Shown here piece after piece: positions 1-7,285 of a stretch of DNA of 19,638 bases (position 1 is its first letter; every line of letters starts with the position of its first letter). The notes beneath the pieces were generated by a model. It had not been told where the DNA came from. It did no database searches and saw nothing but the letters and a program-made list of their open reading frames with translations. The stretch covers positions 1-19,638 of the forward strand of contig CALMMH010000949.1 in the NCBI GenBank assembly GCA_937868145.1, given 5' to 3'. This stretch comes from an uncultured Phycisphaerales bacterium (GTDB taxonomy: Bacteria; Planctomycetota; Phycisphaerae; Sedimentisphaerales; Anaerobacaceae). A program made the translations under genes and the position numbers.

Positions 1-643
1 CTCGCCCCTCCATGGGGGGCTGGATGCTCAGGTTTCCGATACTGACCGCGAGTCTCGGATCGTCGGGGGTTTTGGCGTCACGCGATGCCTTCGGATTTCG
101 CGAGGTCTTGGGATCGTACGGGGCGGTGATGAGGCGGACCCTGGCCGTCTTGGCGTCCACGCCGGAGATCCTCCCGATCACGCTCTGGTCGGCTCTGCCC
201 TCGCTCGCGGGGCTCATCACGAACTGGCCGACGGCCAGGCCGTGGTCCGTTCCCCGCCCGATGATCAGCTCATTGCGTTCCTGATCCGCCGGGCCGAAGA
301 CCTGCGCCAGCAGGAGCGGGATGTTCTCCCACCCGGGCGCCGCGTGCAGCCTCGTCAGTTCGGCGTTCTGCCGTTGGACTTCCTGGACTTTCGCCTGCAA
401 ATTGGCGATGATCCTCTGGACCTCCTCGCTGGGCTCGGGGTCGACCTCCCGCGGCAGGGCGGTCGACCGGGCGGCCAGCGTCAGGCCGTGGCCGGCCGAC
501 AGAGGCCAACGAAACACCCGGGCATAGGTCAACTGCATCCGGTCGCTCGCCCTTTGCGGAACGACGAACAGGAACGCCAACCCGATCGCCATGCCCCAGG
601 TGAAGAGCATTCCTCTGGATGTGTTGAACCGTCTTCGTTTCAT
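1..643 (-). CDS. mreC: Rod shape-determining protein MreC, C-terminus cut by the window edge
   Basis: MreC is a bitopic inner-membrane protein that links MreB filaments to the periplasmic peptidoglycan elongation machinery. The reading frame stays open from an ATG at 641-643 to base 1, giving about 214 residues without a stop. Upstream is AGGTGGG, a good ribosome binding site. The N-terminus is basic (MKRRRFNTSRG) and followed by one hydrophobic segment at about residues 13-30. A short coiled coil lies at about 74-97 (EEVQRIIANLQAKVQEVQRQ). The start of the MreC beta-barrel domain follows, with the typical run LIIGRGTDHGLAVGQFVM and VIGRISGVDAKTARVRLI. It lies 70 bp downstream of mreB on the same strand, the classical mreB-mreC order. 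A stretch near residues 180-200 (ending DAKTPDDPRLAV) is Lys/Asp/Pro-rich and looks like a loop insertion. Identity rests on architecture, domain pattern and synteny. Confidence 0.88.
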   Translation of the reverse strand, partial: MKRRRFNTSRGMLFTWGMAIGLAFLFVVPQRASDRMQLTYARVFRWPLSAGHGLTLAARSTALPREVDPEPSEEVQRIIANLQAKVQEVQRQNAELTRLHAAPGWENIPLLLAQVFGPADQERNELIIGRGTDHGLAVGQFVMSPASEGRADQSVIGRISGVDAKTARVRLITAPYDPKTSRNPKASRDAKTPDDPRLAVSIGNLSIQPPMEGR

Positions 644-713
644 GATCGCGCCCACCTATCTGGATTCTGCCCCCATGTCCGCCGTCCGTGGCCGGGGGGA
701 TGCGACGCTGGGA

Positions 714-1769
714 TCAATCGTACCCGCGGTCGCTGTGATCCATTGTGTCCTTCCAGATTTCCAGATTCTCCAAGTATACCGCCGTGCCTCTGGCGACGCA
801 ACTGAGCGGGTCTTCGGCCCGGTACACTCTCAGGCCGGTGGCGTTGCCGAGCACGCCGTCCATGCCTCGCAGCAGGGAGCCTCCGCCGCAGATGCAGATG
901 CCGTTGTCGATCAGATCGGCCGCCAGTTCGGGTTCCGCCCGCTCCAGCGTGGTCGTGACGGCTTCGATGATCGACGCCACGGGATCCTTCAACGCCTCGC
1001 GGATCTCTTCGCTGGTGATGACAATTTTTCGGGGCAAACCGGAGATCGTGTCGCGGCCGGCGATCTCCATCGTCAGTTCCTGCTCCAGCGGAGCGGCCGA
1101 GCCGATGGCGATCTTGACCTTCTCGGCCCGCGCTTCGCCGATCAGGAGGTTGTACGTTCGTTTGAGGTGATTGATGACCGCTTCATCCATGTCGTCGCCG
1201 CCGACGCGGATGGAGGTCGCCGTGGCGACATCGGCCAGGCTCATGATGGCGACTTCGGTGGTGCCGCCGCCGGTGTCGACGATCATCGACGCGGTCGGCT
1301 CGGTGATGGGCAGCCCCGCGCCGATTCCGGCGGCCATGGGCTCATCCACCAAGTACACCCTGCGGGCTCCGGCCCGCTCGGCGCTGTCGATGACGGCCCG
1401 ACGCTCGACGGCGGTGATGCCGCTGGGCACCGCGATGACCACGCGCGGACTGACCAGTCGGCCGCGCCCGTGGACCTTGCGGATGAAATAACTGAGCATG
1501 GCCTCGGTGACTTCGAAATCGCTGATGACGCCGTCCTTCATCGGACGGATGGCGCTGATGGAGCCGGGGGTCTTGCCGAGCATCTCGCGTGCGACCAGGC
1601 CGACCGCTTCGCCGTTGTTCAAAACGATGTTGGTGCCTTTGCGCACCGCGACCACGGAAGGTTCATTCAGGACGATACCTTTGTCACGGACACAAACCAG
1701 CGTGGAACAGGTACCTAGATCGATACCCATATCCATACTGAAAAATCCAAGGATTGAGTCCAACAGCAC
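714..1769 (-). CDS. mreB: Rod shape-determining protein MreB (bacterial actin)
   Basis: This is a bacterial actin that forms membrane-bound ATP-dependent filaments directing lateral cell-wall synthesis. At 351 residues it matches the family length. The start is GTG at 1767-1769, six bases after AAAGGAG, and gives the amphipathic N-terminus MLLDSILGFFSMDMG, suited to membrane binding. Phosphate-1 motif GIDLGTCSTLVC is at residues 15-26; many MreB proteins read GIDLGTANTLV, so CS is a small departure. Phosphate-2 motif is VDTGGGTTEVAIMSL and the adenosine-region motif is GGGSLLRGMDGVL. It sits between a 52-residue membrane peptide gene and mreC on the same strand. A possible separate promoter lies at 1801-1830. 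Identity is secure. Confidence 0.97.
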   Translation of the reverse strand: MLLDSILGFFSMDMGIDLGTCSTLVCVRDKGIVLNEPSVVAVRKGTNIVLNNGEAVGLVAREMLGKTPGSISAIRPMKDGVISDFEVTEAMLSYFIRKVHGRGRLVSPRVVIAVPSGITAVERRAVIDSAERAGARRVYLVDEPMAAGIGAGLPITEPTASMIVDTGGGTTEVAIMSLADVATATSIRVGGDDMDEAVINHLKRTYNLLIGEARAEKVKIAIGSAAPLEQELTMEIAGRDTISGLPRKIVITSEEIREALKDPVASIIEAVTTTLERAEPELAADLIDNGICICGGGSLLRGMDGVLGNATGLRVYRAEDPLSCVARGTAVYLENLEIWKDTMDHSDRGYD

Positions 1770-1800
1770 AGGCGACTCCTTTCACAGTTTGCCATTGGAT

Positions 1801-1830
1801 ATTTTGAGTGCCGTTTGGCGGTATCGTCAA
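1801..1830 (-). promoter_or_regulatory. Possible sigma70-type promoter in front of mreB
   Basis: Read on the minus strand, TTGACG (1825-1830) is followed after 18 bases by CAAAAT (1801-1806). Transcription would begin roughly 25 bases before the mreB GTG. The -35 is strong and the -10 matches four of six consensus bases. It could give mreB-mreC expression independent of the upstream genes. The site is a pattern match only. Confidence 0.4.
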
Positions 1831-1840
1831 GGGAATTCCG

Positions 1841-1999
1841 CTAGGGCATGCCAAAAATCGTTCCGTAGCAGGTTTGGCACGCAAAGGTGACATAGGCCGC
1901 CGTCGCCAAGACGACCCCAAACGCTACGGCTAGAATGGCAGTGTATAGATTGCTGGGAGGGGAGATCTTGCCCCCGCGTGATTGAGGCATCGGACTCAT
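1841..1999 (-). CDS. 52-residue single-pass membrane peptide in the mre cluster
   Basis: This small gene of unknown function lies between the MreC-like coiled-coil gene and mreB, same strand. I place the start at the ATG at 1997-1999 because a full AGGAGGT Shine-Dalgarno sequence lies ten bases before it. A longer GTG start at 2023 would put that site inside the coding region. The product starts MSPMPQSRGGKISPP, a basic Pro-rich cytoplasmic-type tail. One transmembrane helix follows at about 18-38 (ILAVAFGVVLATAAYVTF), then a short tail with CQTC and ending TIFGMP. The CxxC could bind metal or form a disulfide, but nothing shows this directly. I do not recognise the family. Strong ribosome binding site, clear helix and location support a real gene that may act with MreB/MreC. 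Confidence 0.72.
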   Translation of the reverse strand: MSPMPQSRGGKISPPSNLYTAILAVAFGVVLATAAYVTFACQTCYGTIFGMP

Positions 2000-2053
2000 A
2001 GACGGAAAACCTCCTGGCGGCACGGGCCCATTGGCCCGCCGACCGCTCTCGGC

Positions 2054-2944
2054 TTACAGATTCGTTGCGACGGTGTCACCGGCTTGCGGCTGCATTCCCT
2101 GCTGCGTGAGATCGACGATGCCGACGGCCTTGTCCGGCCCGACTTCCAGGATCAGCATGTCGGCCACCCAGCGGTCGCCGCGAGTAATGTGGAACTTCAT
2201 TTCCTGCCGGACGCCGGCGGCGGCTCCGATGGAGATCTCCGCCAGCTTGTTCTTCATATCCACGGCGGTGACCTGGCCGTTCAGAGCGATCGTTCGGGTC
2301 TGACCGGCGGGAGCGGCGCTTGCCGGACGGACGGCCGTTCTCGGGGCCACCGTCGTCGGCGCCTTTGCGGCAATCCGCCCGTACTGCTGGAGGTACTGGT
2401 TCAGGCGGTTCTCGACCTCCTGATTTTCCTCCGTCAGACGCTTGACCTTGTCTTCGAGCTGGGCGATCACAGCCATCCGCTCCAGGAGCATTTGGTTGGT
2501 CTCATCGAGCTCCTTGCCGCGATTGCTCTGATCGGCCTGCAGGCTCGACAACTGCGTCTGGGCAGCCTTGAACATCTCGGTCTGCTTGTTCGCCAACTCG
2601 GTGGCCATGGTGGCGGAGGCACGCTGTTGCTGGCTCTCAGCCATCAAGACGGTGTTCTGTCGTTTCACATCGTCCATCTGGGCGATCAGTTCCTTGTTCT
2701 TGGCGTCCAGATCGGTGATCTGAGCGTTGAGCTCGGCCTTGAGGGCCTCGACAGCCTTCTTGGCGGTCTCCATCTCTTCCACGGCCGCTGCCTGCGAGGC
2801 CTTGGCTGATTGGATATTGCGTTGCAGGTTGTCTGCGCGTTCCCGCTGGTTCTCTGCGTTGGCGACGTACGTGACGACGATGCCGCACAGGAAAATCGAA
2901 AAAACGGTCAGCAAAACGATCAGAACCTTGGTAAGCGTGCTCAA
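2054..2944 (-). CDS. MreC-like membrane coiled-coil protein of the mre cluster
   Basis: The protein has 296 residues and starts at TTG (2942-2944), supported by AAAGGAG six bases upstream, the same leader style as mreB. An N-terminal membrane helix (about residues 5-28, VLIVLLTVFSIFLCGIVVTY) is followed by a long heptad-rich coiled coil at about 30-195, with many Ala, Glu, Gln and Lys and almost no Pro. An Ala/Pro linker (about 196-214) leads to a C-terminal beta-type domain (about 215-296) including AEISIGAAAGVRQEMKFHI and ending PQAGDTVATNL. This order (helix, coiled coil, small beta-barrel with an 'IG...GV...M.F' run) resembles MreC, encoded two genes downstream, though the coiled coil is far longer. 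It is first in the cluster behind a good promoter. I do not recognise a named family; a periplasmic scaffold for cell-wall growth is inferred. Confidence 0.8.
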   Translation of the reverse strand: MSTLTKVLIVLLTVFSIFLCGIVVTYVANAENQRERADNLQRNIQSAKASQAAAVEEMETAKKAVEALKAELNAQITDLDAKNKELIAQMDDVKRQNTVLMAESQQQRASATMATELANKQTEMFKAAQTQLSSLQADQSNRGKELDETNQMLLERMAVIAQLEDKVKRLTEENQEVENRLNQYLQQYGRIAAKAPTTVAPRTAVRPASAAPAGQTRTIALNGQVTAVDMKNKLAEISIGAAAGVRQEMKFHITRGDRWVADMLILEVGPDKAVGIVDLTQQGMQPQAGDTVATNL

Positions 2945-2994
2945 GACAGGCTCCTTTCACCACCAATCAGCTTTATCACATCTGCTATGCCATA

Positions 2995-3023
2995 ATTTTA
3001 CGCTTCTGCCAGGCAAAGGTCAA
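2995..3023 (-). promoter_or_regulatory. Sigma70-type promoter of the mre cluster
   Basis: On the minus strand TTGACC (3018-3023) and TAAAAT (2995-3000) are separated by exactly 17 bases, in an AT-rich patch that stands out from its surroundings. Transcription would start near 2988, giving a leader of about 44 bases before the TTG start at 2944. It is the best promoter match in the window and would serve the coiled-coil gene, the small membrane peptide, mreB and mreC. Confidence 0.62.
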
Positions 3024-3092
3024 GTCATTTTTCCTAAATAGCCCAGATAGAAACTGTTATAAACGCTGTAAATTGAGGTGGGGGACGTCTGA

Positions 3093-4130
3093 CTAGGGCA
3101 GGAGACCCTTGGTGGTGGACCGCAAAACCGCCTTGGCGGCGGCCAAACGGACCCCTTTGGACTTGTCCTTGAGCAGGGAAGGCAGATGTTTCGTCACCGC
3201 GGGGGCGCCGATCTCGCCCATGGCCAACGCGGCCAGCATCTTTACCTGGGATTGGCCCTGGGGGGAGTCGCTGGGGAAGTTCTTGTCGATAATCGCCAGG
3301 ACCTCCCGTTCGCCTGTCGGATCGCCCAATTTGCCCAGTTGTTCGGCGGCCACCAGTCGGACCTCCGGGACCGGGTCCTTCAGCATGGTCACCATCGCGC
3401 TTTTGGCGTCGGGGGTGCCCAGGGCGCACATGCCGCGAATCCCCGACACGCGGTCCTCGACGTAGGCGCTGATCAGTCGCGTCCACAGGAGCGAATAGAT
3501 CCGCGGGTCCCTGAGCATGGCGATGGCCTCGACCGCCTGGGCGATCACCTTCTCGGAAGAGTCGTTCCGCTGCAAGGTCTCATAAAGCAGTGCGATTCCT
3601 TCCTGCTTGCCGCATTTGCCCAGCAGCAGGGCGGCGTTGGCCCGCACGGTCTGGTCCTGGCTGTCCAGAGATCTTCGCAGAACCTCATAGTGCTCCGGAT
3701 TGCCCAGGCGGAACATCGCATAGGAAGCCGCGATTTGGATGTTGGGATTCGGATCGTTCAGCAGGCTGCCGACGTTGTCCCGGGCCAGGGCATACTCCAG
3801 GTCGCCCACCGCCAACGCGGCGGCGAACCGAACGGGGACGATCTCGTCGGCCAGCAGTTTCTGGACTTTGGGCATCAGCCGGATGTCTCGCGTCGTGGCC
3901 ACAATCTCGACGGCGTTGGCGCGGATCTGCGGGTTGGAGTCGGCCAGTCCTTCGAAAATGATCTGGCGGGCCTTGGTCTGAAGATCTTCGGTCGTCGTCG
4001 GCTGGAGCGATGGGGCCGGGCTCTTCAGCAGCGGAGCAGACCGCGACTGAGCCGCCCGCTCGCTGCCCAGGAGCAGCAGCAGTACGAGACTGAACGTCGT
4101 CGCTTTGACAAGCCGACCGATTCGAGCCAT
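3093..4130 (-). CDS. Secreted HEAT-repeat protein
   Basis: The product is 345 residues from the ATG at 4128-4130. A longer open frame reaches 4262 but would overlap lnt, and the chosen start gives a proper signal peptide: MARIGRLVK, then a hydrophobic core (TTFSLVLLLLLGSE). After a Ser/Pro-rich stretch, residues about 50-345 consist of roughly seven helical HEAT-type repeats with characteristic runs such as NPQIRANAVEIVA, VPVRFAAALAVGDL, QTVRANAALLLGK, PEVRLVAAEQLGKLGD and KGVRLAAAKAVL. Such solenoids usually act as protein-protein scaffolds, here probably in the periplasm. The gene starts 35 bp after lnt ends, so it probably shares the methyltransferase-lnt transcript; TGAGGT upstream is a modest ribosome binding site. 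No catalytic motif is visible and the partner is unknown. Confidence 0.85.
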   Translation of the reverse strand: MARIGRLVKATTFSLVLLLLLGSERAAQSRSAPLLKSPAPSLQPTTTEDLQTKARQIIFEGLADSNPQIRANAVEIVATTRDIRLMPKVQKLLADEIVPVRFAAALAVGDLEYALARDNVGSLLNDPNPNIQIAASYAMFRLGNPEHYEVLRRSLDSQDQTVRANAALLLGKCGKQEGIALLYETLQRNDSSEKVIAQAVEAIAMLRDPRIYSLLWTRLISAYVEDRVSGIRGMCALGTPDAKSAMVTMLKDPVPEVRLVAAEQLGKLGDPTGEREVLAIIDKNFPSDSPQGQSQVKMLAALAMGEIGAPAVTKHLPSLLKDKSKGVRLAAAKAVLRSTTKGLLP

Positions 4131-4165
4131 CAGAACCTCATGAGAGGGAAATTCGAACTTCGTGC

Positions 4166-6076
4166 TTACGCGTCGGTTCTCCGCGACCTTCGCCGCCACC
4201 GCATCACAAGCGGCCAGAAGAGAACTCCGGCGTAGAGGACCGCGCAGCCGTTGGCGAACCACTCGCCGTGCCGGCTGTAGAAGGTCACCCTCTTATCTAT
4301 CGGCAATCGGTCCACGAACCATCCAGCCAGAGCGGTGCGGTCCATCGCTTTGACGGGGAAATTGTCGCTGGCGGCCAGGTATCCGTCGCGAATCCGACCG
4401 GTGGATTCGATCAGGCAACTGACGCCGGTGTTGACGCTGCGGACGACGGCCAGGCGGTTCTCGACGGCCCGGAACGCGCAGATCGCCGCGTGCTGGGACA
4501 GCTCGCTGCTGGCGATCACCCGTCCCTCGGCTTTGGGGAACCGGACGAACCAACCGTCGTTGCTGATATTGACCAGCCAGTCGACGCGCTTGCGGCCCTC
4601 GTCGTCGAGCGTGAAGTTCCGTCCGACGTACGGAATCGAATCCTCATAGCAGATGATGACGCCGAAGCGAAGGGGAGTTTGAAGTTTGAAGTTTGAAGTT
4701 TGAAGGGTTGCGCCTCTGTCCTCCGTCTTCTGTCCTCCGTCCTCTGCCTTCTGCGGCGGCCTCATCTCAAACAGGGTGTAGTGACGCCCGTGTTCGAGCG
4801 AATAATTAGGATTGTACCCTTCCGGAAAGAACTTCTTGAGTTGCTCGAACAGCCAGGGGAACCGGTGCTGGAAGGGAATGTACTCGCCGAAGAGCACCAG
4901 GTGGATCTTGTCGTAACGCCCCGGGTCGCGGGTTCCGTCGGACCGATAATAATAGGCGGAGTTGTAGCTGGCCAGGTAGTTTTTGCCCAAACGGTTCTGG
5001 CGGATCTCGGCGCCATAGGCTCCGACCAAGAGAGCGGAGCCGGTCTCTTGGGCGTGTTCGGACAGGGCTTTGTGGAACGCCTTATCCTCTTCCATGTCGT
5101 TCTGAAGGTGGGGCCAGAGCCCCGGGTCGAGGATGCCCTGGACCATCGTTTCGGGCCAGACGATCAGCTCGGCCCCGGCGTCCGCCGCGGCTTTGCTGCT
5201 GACCATGAGCTCGTCGAAGAGCATTCCGCTTTCGCTGAAGCTCCGTTTGACCGACTGCGGCACGTTGGATTGAAGGGAGCCGACCAGCGGACCGTCGGTG
5301 ACCTGTTCCGGCGTCTGCCGGAGCCGCCATTGGCCATATATAAGATTAGCCGAGACCACGGCGACGGTCGCCACAACGCCTGCGACGATCATCCCGCGGC
5401 GGGACATTCGCATGTAGGGTGGGGCTTGCCCCACCGATTCTTTCCGTCCGATGGTTTCCGGTGGGGCAAGCCCCACCCTACGCGACTGCCGGATGAACAG
5501 GACGAGATCCGCGATCAGACCGTTGACCATCGCCACGACGAACGAGACGCCCGCCGCCCCGACGAGGTCGGCCACCTGGATCACCGCGAGTCGCTCGTAT
5601 TGACTGTGCCCGAGGAACCGCCAGAAGAAGCCGCCGCAGGGGAAGCCTTGCAGCCGCTCCCATCCGGCCAGCAGGATCGGCAGGGCGAGGAACAGCGGAA
5701 TCCCCTTGCCCCGGACGAACCGCACCGTCACCGCCGGCAACACCCAGAACAGCGACAGGTAGAGACACAACCCGAGCCACCCAATGATGGTGATGGGTGC
5801 GATCCAGTAGAGGTTGACCAGCCAGTAGAGGTACCCGATGACGAACGCCGCCCAGGCGAGACCCCGGGCCTTCACCTTTGGCGAGCAGGCCACTGCAAAC
5901 GGCACAAACGCCGCCCACGCGAAGAACGGCCAACCGATCGGCGGTTGGATGACGGTCAGCAGCAGGGCCGCCAAGATGAACAGTGGATAGGTGATTGCGT
6001 GGGTACGCAGATGTGCGACCGCTCCTGCGATCCATCGCTTCCACAGTCCAACGCTCGCGGGCTTCTCACTCTTCAA
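4166..6076 (-). CDS. lnt: Apolipoprotein N-acyltransferase
   Basis: Lnt adds the third acyl chain to the N-terminal cysteine of lipoproteins in the inner membrane, the step before Lol-dependent sorting. N-terminal hydrophobic helices are followed by a nitrilase-fold domain and a last C-terminal helix. The catalytic triad is visible: Glu in LIVWPETM, Lys in RYDKIHLVLFGEY and Cys in GVIICYEDS (residues 321, 402 and 488 counted from an ATG at 6112; 12 fewer from the start chosen here). I prefer TTG at 6074-6076, nine bases after GGAGG and overlapping the methyltransferase stop by 11 bp; the ATG at 6112 has no ribosome binding site. At about 636 residues it is longer than usual, partly because of two repeat-derived insertions, at 5414-5481 (VGLAPP...VGQAPP) and 4676-4753 (QKAEDGGQKTEDRG...), the second lying between the catalytic Lys and Cys. 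Confidence 0.94.
   Translation of the reverse strand: MKSEKPASVGLWKRWIAGAVAHLRTHAITYPLFILAALLLTVIQPPIGWPFFAWAAFVPFAVACSPKVKARGLAWAAFVIGYLYWLVNLYWIAPITIIGWLGLCLYLSLFWVLPAVTVRFVRGKGIPLFLALPILLAGWERLQGFPCGGFFWRFLGHSQYERLAVIQVADLVGAAGVSFVVAMVNGLIADLVLFIRQSRRVGLAPPETIGRKESVGQAPPYMRMSRRGMIVAGVVATVAVVSANLIYGQWRLRQTPEQVTDGPLVGSLQSNVPQSVKRSFSESGMLFDELMVSSKAAADAGAELIVWPETMVQGILDPGLWPHLQNDMEEDKAFHKALSEHAQETGSALLVGAYGAEIRQNRLGKNYLASYNSAYYYRSDGTRDPGRYDKIHLVLFGEYIPFQHRFPWLFEQLKKFFPEGYNPNYSLEHGRHYTLFEMRPPQKAEDGGQKTEDRGATLQTSNFKLQTPLRFGVIICYEDSIPYVGRNFTLDDEGRKRVDWLVNISNDGWFVRFPKAEGRVIASSELSQHAAICAFRAVENRLAVVRSVNTGVSCLIESTGRIRDGYLAASDNFPVKAMDRTALAGWFVDRLPIDKRVTFYSRHGEWFANGCAVLYAGVLFWPLVMRWRRRSRRTDA
4676..4753. 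repeat. Tandem heptamer plus polypyrimidine tract inside lnt
   Basis: On the plus strand AGTTTGA occurs four times in perfect tandem at 4676-4703. After a short GC spacer comes a pyrimidine-rich tract (about 4712-4753) built from imperfect repeats of CTCTGTCCTCCGTCTT type. Neither unit is a multiple of three, yet the lnt frame stays open and reads about 26 low-complexity residues, QKAEDGGQKTEDRGATLQTS and on. A variant of the same heptamer (ACTTCAA orientation) occurs at 7286-7310, so the unit is dispersed. Confidence 0.8.
5414..5481. repeat. Inverted pair of palindromes (REP/BIME-like) inside lnt
   Basis: Two 22-bp arms at 5414-5435 and 5460-5481 are perfect reverse complements around a 24-bp centre. 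Each arm is also nearly self-complementary: GGTGGGGCTTGCCCCACC folds with eight paired bases and a two-base turn. This is the layout of a bacterial REP doublet. It is translated in frame as part of Lnt, giving the paired peptides VGLAPP and VGQAPP between two membrane helices. Dispersal elsewhere in the genome cannot be seen from this window. Confidence 0.78.
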
Positions 6077-7079
6077 CGCCGGACGCCTCCATCTCCAGAG
6101 ATTTCGCCGCATCGAGGGGACTGAGGCTGCTTCCGAGCCGTTTCAGTCGTTTGCTGACTTGTTCAGTCGTGTACGGGCACTTCTTCTGCAAACGCTGGTT
6201 CAGTTTCTTCGTGAACAGGGTCAGGAGGAATCGGCTCTCGCAGAGCTGACTGAGCGGAACCTTGTTCTCGCCGAAGAGCCATCTCAATTCGGCGTCGGCA
6301 TGTTCCGTCCAGCCTTCGCTTTCGACCTCGTGCGTCAGACCGACGGAGTCGGCGATTCGTTTCTTCGCGGCTTCCACGTAGTCTTCGGACAGGTCGATGG
6401 TCGTGTACCGTCGGCCCAGCTTGTGTGCGACCGTGGCGGTCACGCCGGACCCGCAGAACGGATCGAGCACCCAGTCGCCTTCGTTGGAGCTGACGCGGAT
6501 GATTCGGGCCAATAGGCTCTCGGGCATCTGGCAGGGATGTCCCGTCCGTTCGGAGAACGTGCCGCAGATCCGCGCGTACTCGTTCCACACGTCGTCGGGG
6601 ATCTTGCCCGTGGGATTGGCCCGCTTGTCCCTGTATTTCTTCTGGCGGTCGGAAATCACACGCACCACATCGTCGTTGAACGTGAAACGCTTCGCGTCCT
6701 TTACGAAATAGAGGATGTGCGTGTGCGAGCGGGCGAACTTGGTCTTGGTCTGTTGGCCGAAGGTGTAATGCCAGATGATCCAGTTTCGCAGGCTCAGCTT
6801 GTGCTCGTCTTCCAGGATCAGCTTGATCTGGGCTGCGTATTCGTCGCCGATGGCGATGTAGATCGAGCCGGACGGCTTGAGCACGCGGACGCACTGGCCG
6901 ATCCAGTCTCGCGTCCAGGCGAGGTAGTGGTCGTTGGCCTTCTCGTCGTGGTACTTGTCGTATTTGTATCCGATGTTGAACGGGGGATCGGCAAACACGA
7001 GGTCCGCGAAGGGCTCTTTCGCTTTCTGAAGAACCTCGACGCAGTCCCCACACAGAATTTGATTCCTAAGCTCATGCAT
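6066..7079 (-). CDS. Orphan beta-class DNA methyltransferase (N4-cytosine or N6-adenine)
   Basis: This 337-residue enzyme should transfer a methyl group from S-adenosylmethionine to an exocyclic amino group of adenine or cytosine in DNA. The catalytic motif DPPF (residues 31-34, in ADLVFADPPFNIGY) precedes the cofactor motif DPFCGSG (206-212, followed by VTATVAHKLGRRY), the order of beta-class enzymes such as CcrM and HinfI. An N-terminal ILCGDCVEVL run also fits. Beyond residue 265 is a basic helical extension (LFTKKLNQRLQKKCPY) that may help target recognition. No restriction endonuclease or specificity subunit is adjacent, so I call it an orphan. The ATG at 7079 has no clear ribosome binding site but has a promoter-like -10 six bases upstream, suggesting a leaderless mRNA. 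Its 3' end overlaps lnt. The target sequence cannot be read from the protein. Confidence 0.93.
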   Translation of the reverse strand: MHELRNQILCGDCVEVLQKAKEPFADLVFADPPFNIGYKYDKYHDEKANDHYLAWTRDWIGQCVRVLKPSGSIYIAIGDEYAAQIKLILEDEHKLSLRNWIIWHYTFGQQTKTKFARSHTHILYFVKDAKRFTFNDDVVRVISDRQKKYRDKRANPTGKIPDDVWNEYARICGTFSERTGHPCQMPESLLARIIRVSSNEGDWVLDPFCGSGVTATVAHKLGRRYTTIDLSEDYVEAAKKRIADSVGLTHEVESEGWTEHADAELRWLFGENKVPLSQLCESRFLLTLFTKKLNQRLQKKCPYTTEQVSKRLKRLGSSLSPLDAAKSLEMEASGVEE

Positions 7080-7085
7080 CGCTGT

Positions 7086-7113
7086 ATTCTAGTGCCCGCC
7101 GCCCAATTGGCAA
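7086..7113 (-). promoter_or_regulatory. Promoter giving a probable leaderless methyltransferase mRNA
   Basis: On the minus strand TTGCCA (7108-7113) and TAGAAT (7086-7091) are 16 bases apart. Six bases follow TAGAAT before the ATG at 7079, so the usual initiation point falls on the start codon. No Shine-Dalgarno sequence is present, in agreement with leaderless translation. Confidence 0.5.
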
Positions 7114-7173
7114 GCGGCAGGGTTCTGTTTGGGCCGGGATAGTGATGGCTGGCAATGTGACTTCGCGTGGCAG

Positions 7174-7260
7174 CCTCAAACGAAGTTTGGGGATGGCGGG
7201 ACCAGTTGCACACTCGAATGGCGATCAAGACCATCCCCAAGTCCTGCGGACTTGAGGATG
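7174..7260. repeat. Twin hairpins in inverted arrangement
   Basis: The first hairpin pairs CCTCAAAC (7174-7181) with GTTTGGGG (7185-7192) around GAA. The second pairs CAAGTCC (7238-7244) with GGACTTG (7248-7254) around TGC, and extends after one mismatch by ATCC/GGAT. The two units are also partly complementary to each other (TTGGGGATGG near 7187-7196 with CCATCCCCAA at 7231-7240). The layout resembles a REP doublet but the sequence differs from the one in lnt. Confidence 0.5.
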
Positions 7261-7285
7261 CCACTCGACACTCTTCTGACTTTCT

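Noticed and set aside
4131..4262. A 44-residue N-terminal extension of the HEAT-repeat protein
   Set aside because: It would overlap the lnt coding region and bury the clear signal peptide beginning MARIGRLVK.
4700..6124. A 474-codon plus-strand frame opposite lnt
   Set aside because: lnt has an intact catalytic triad and membrane helices; the opposite frame is Pro/Arg/Asp/His-rich and reads through the repeats without any domain.
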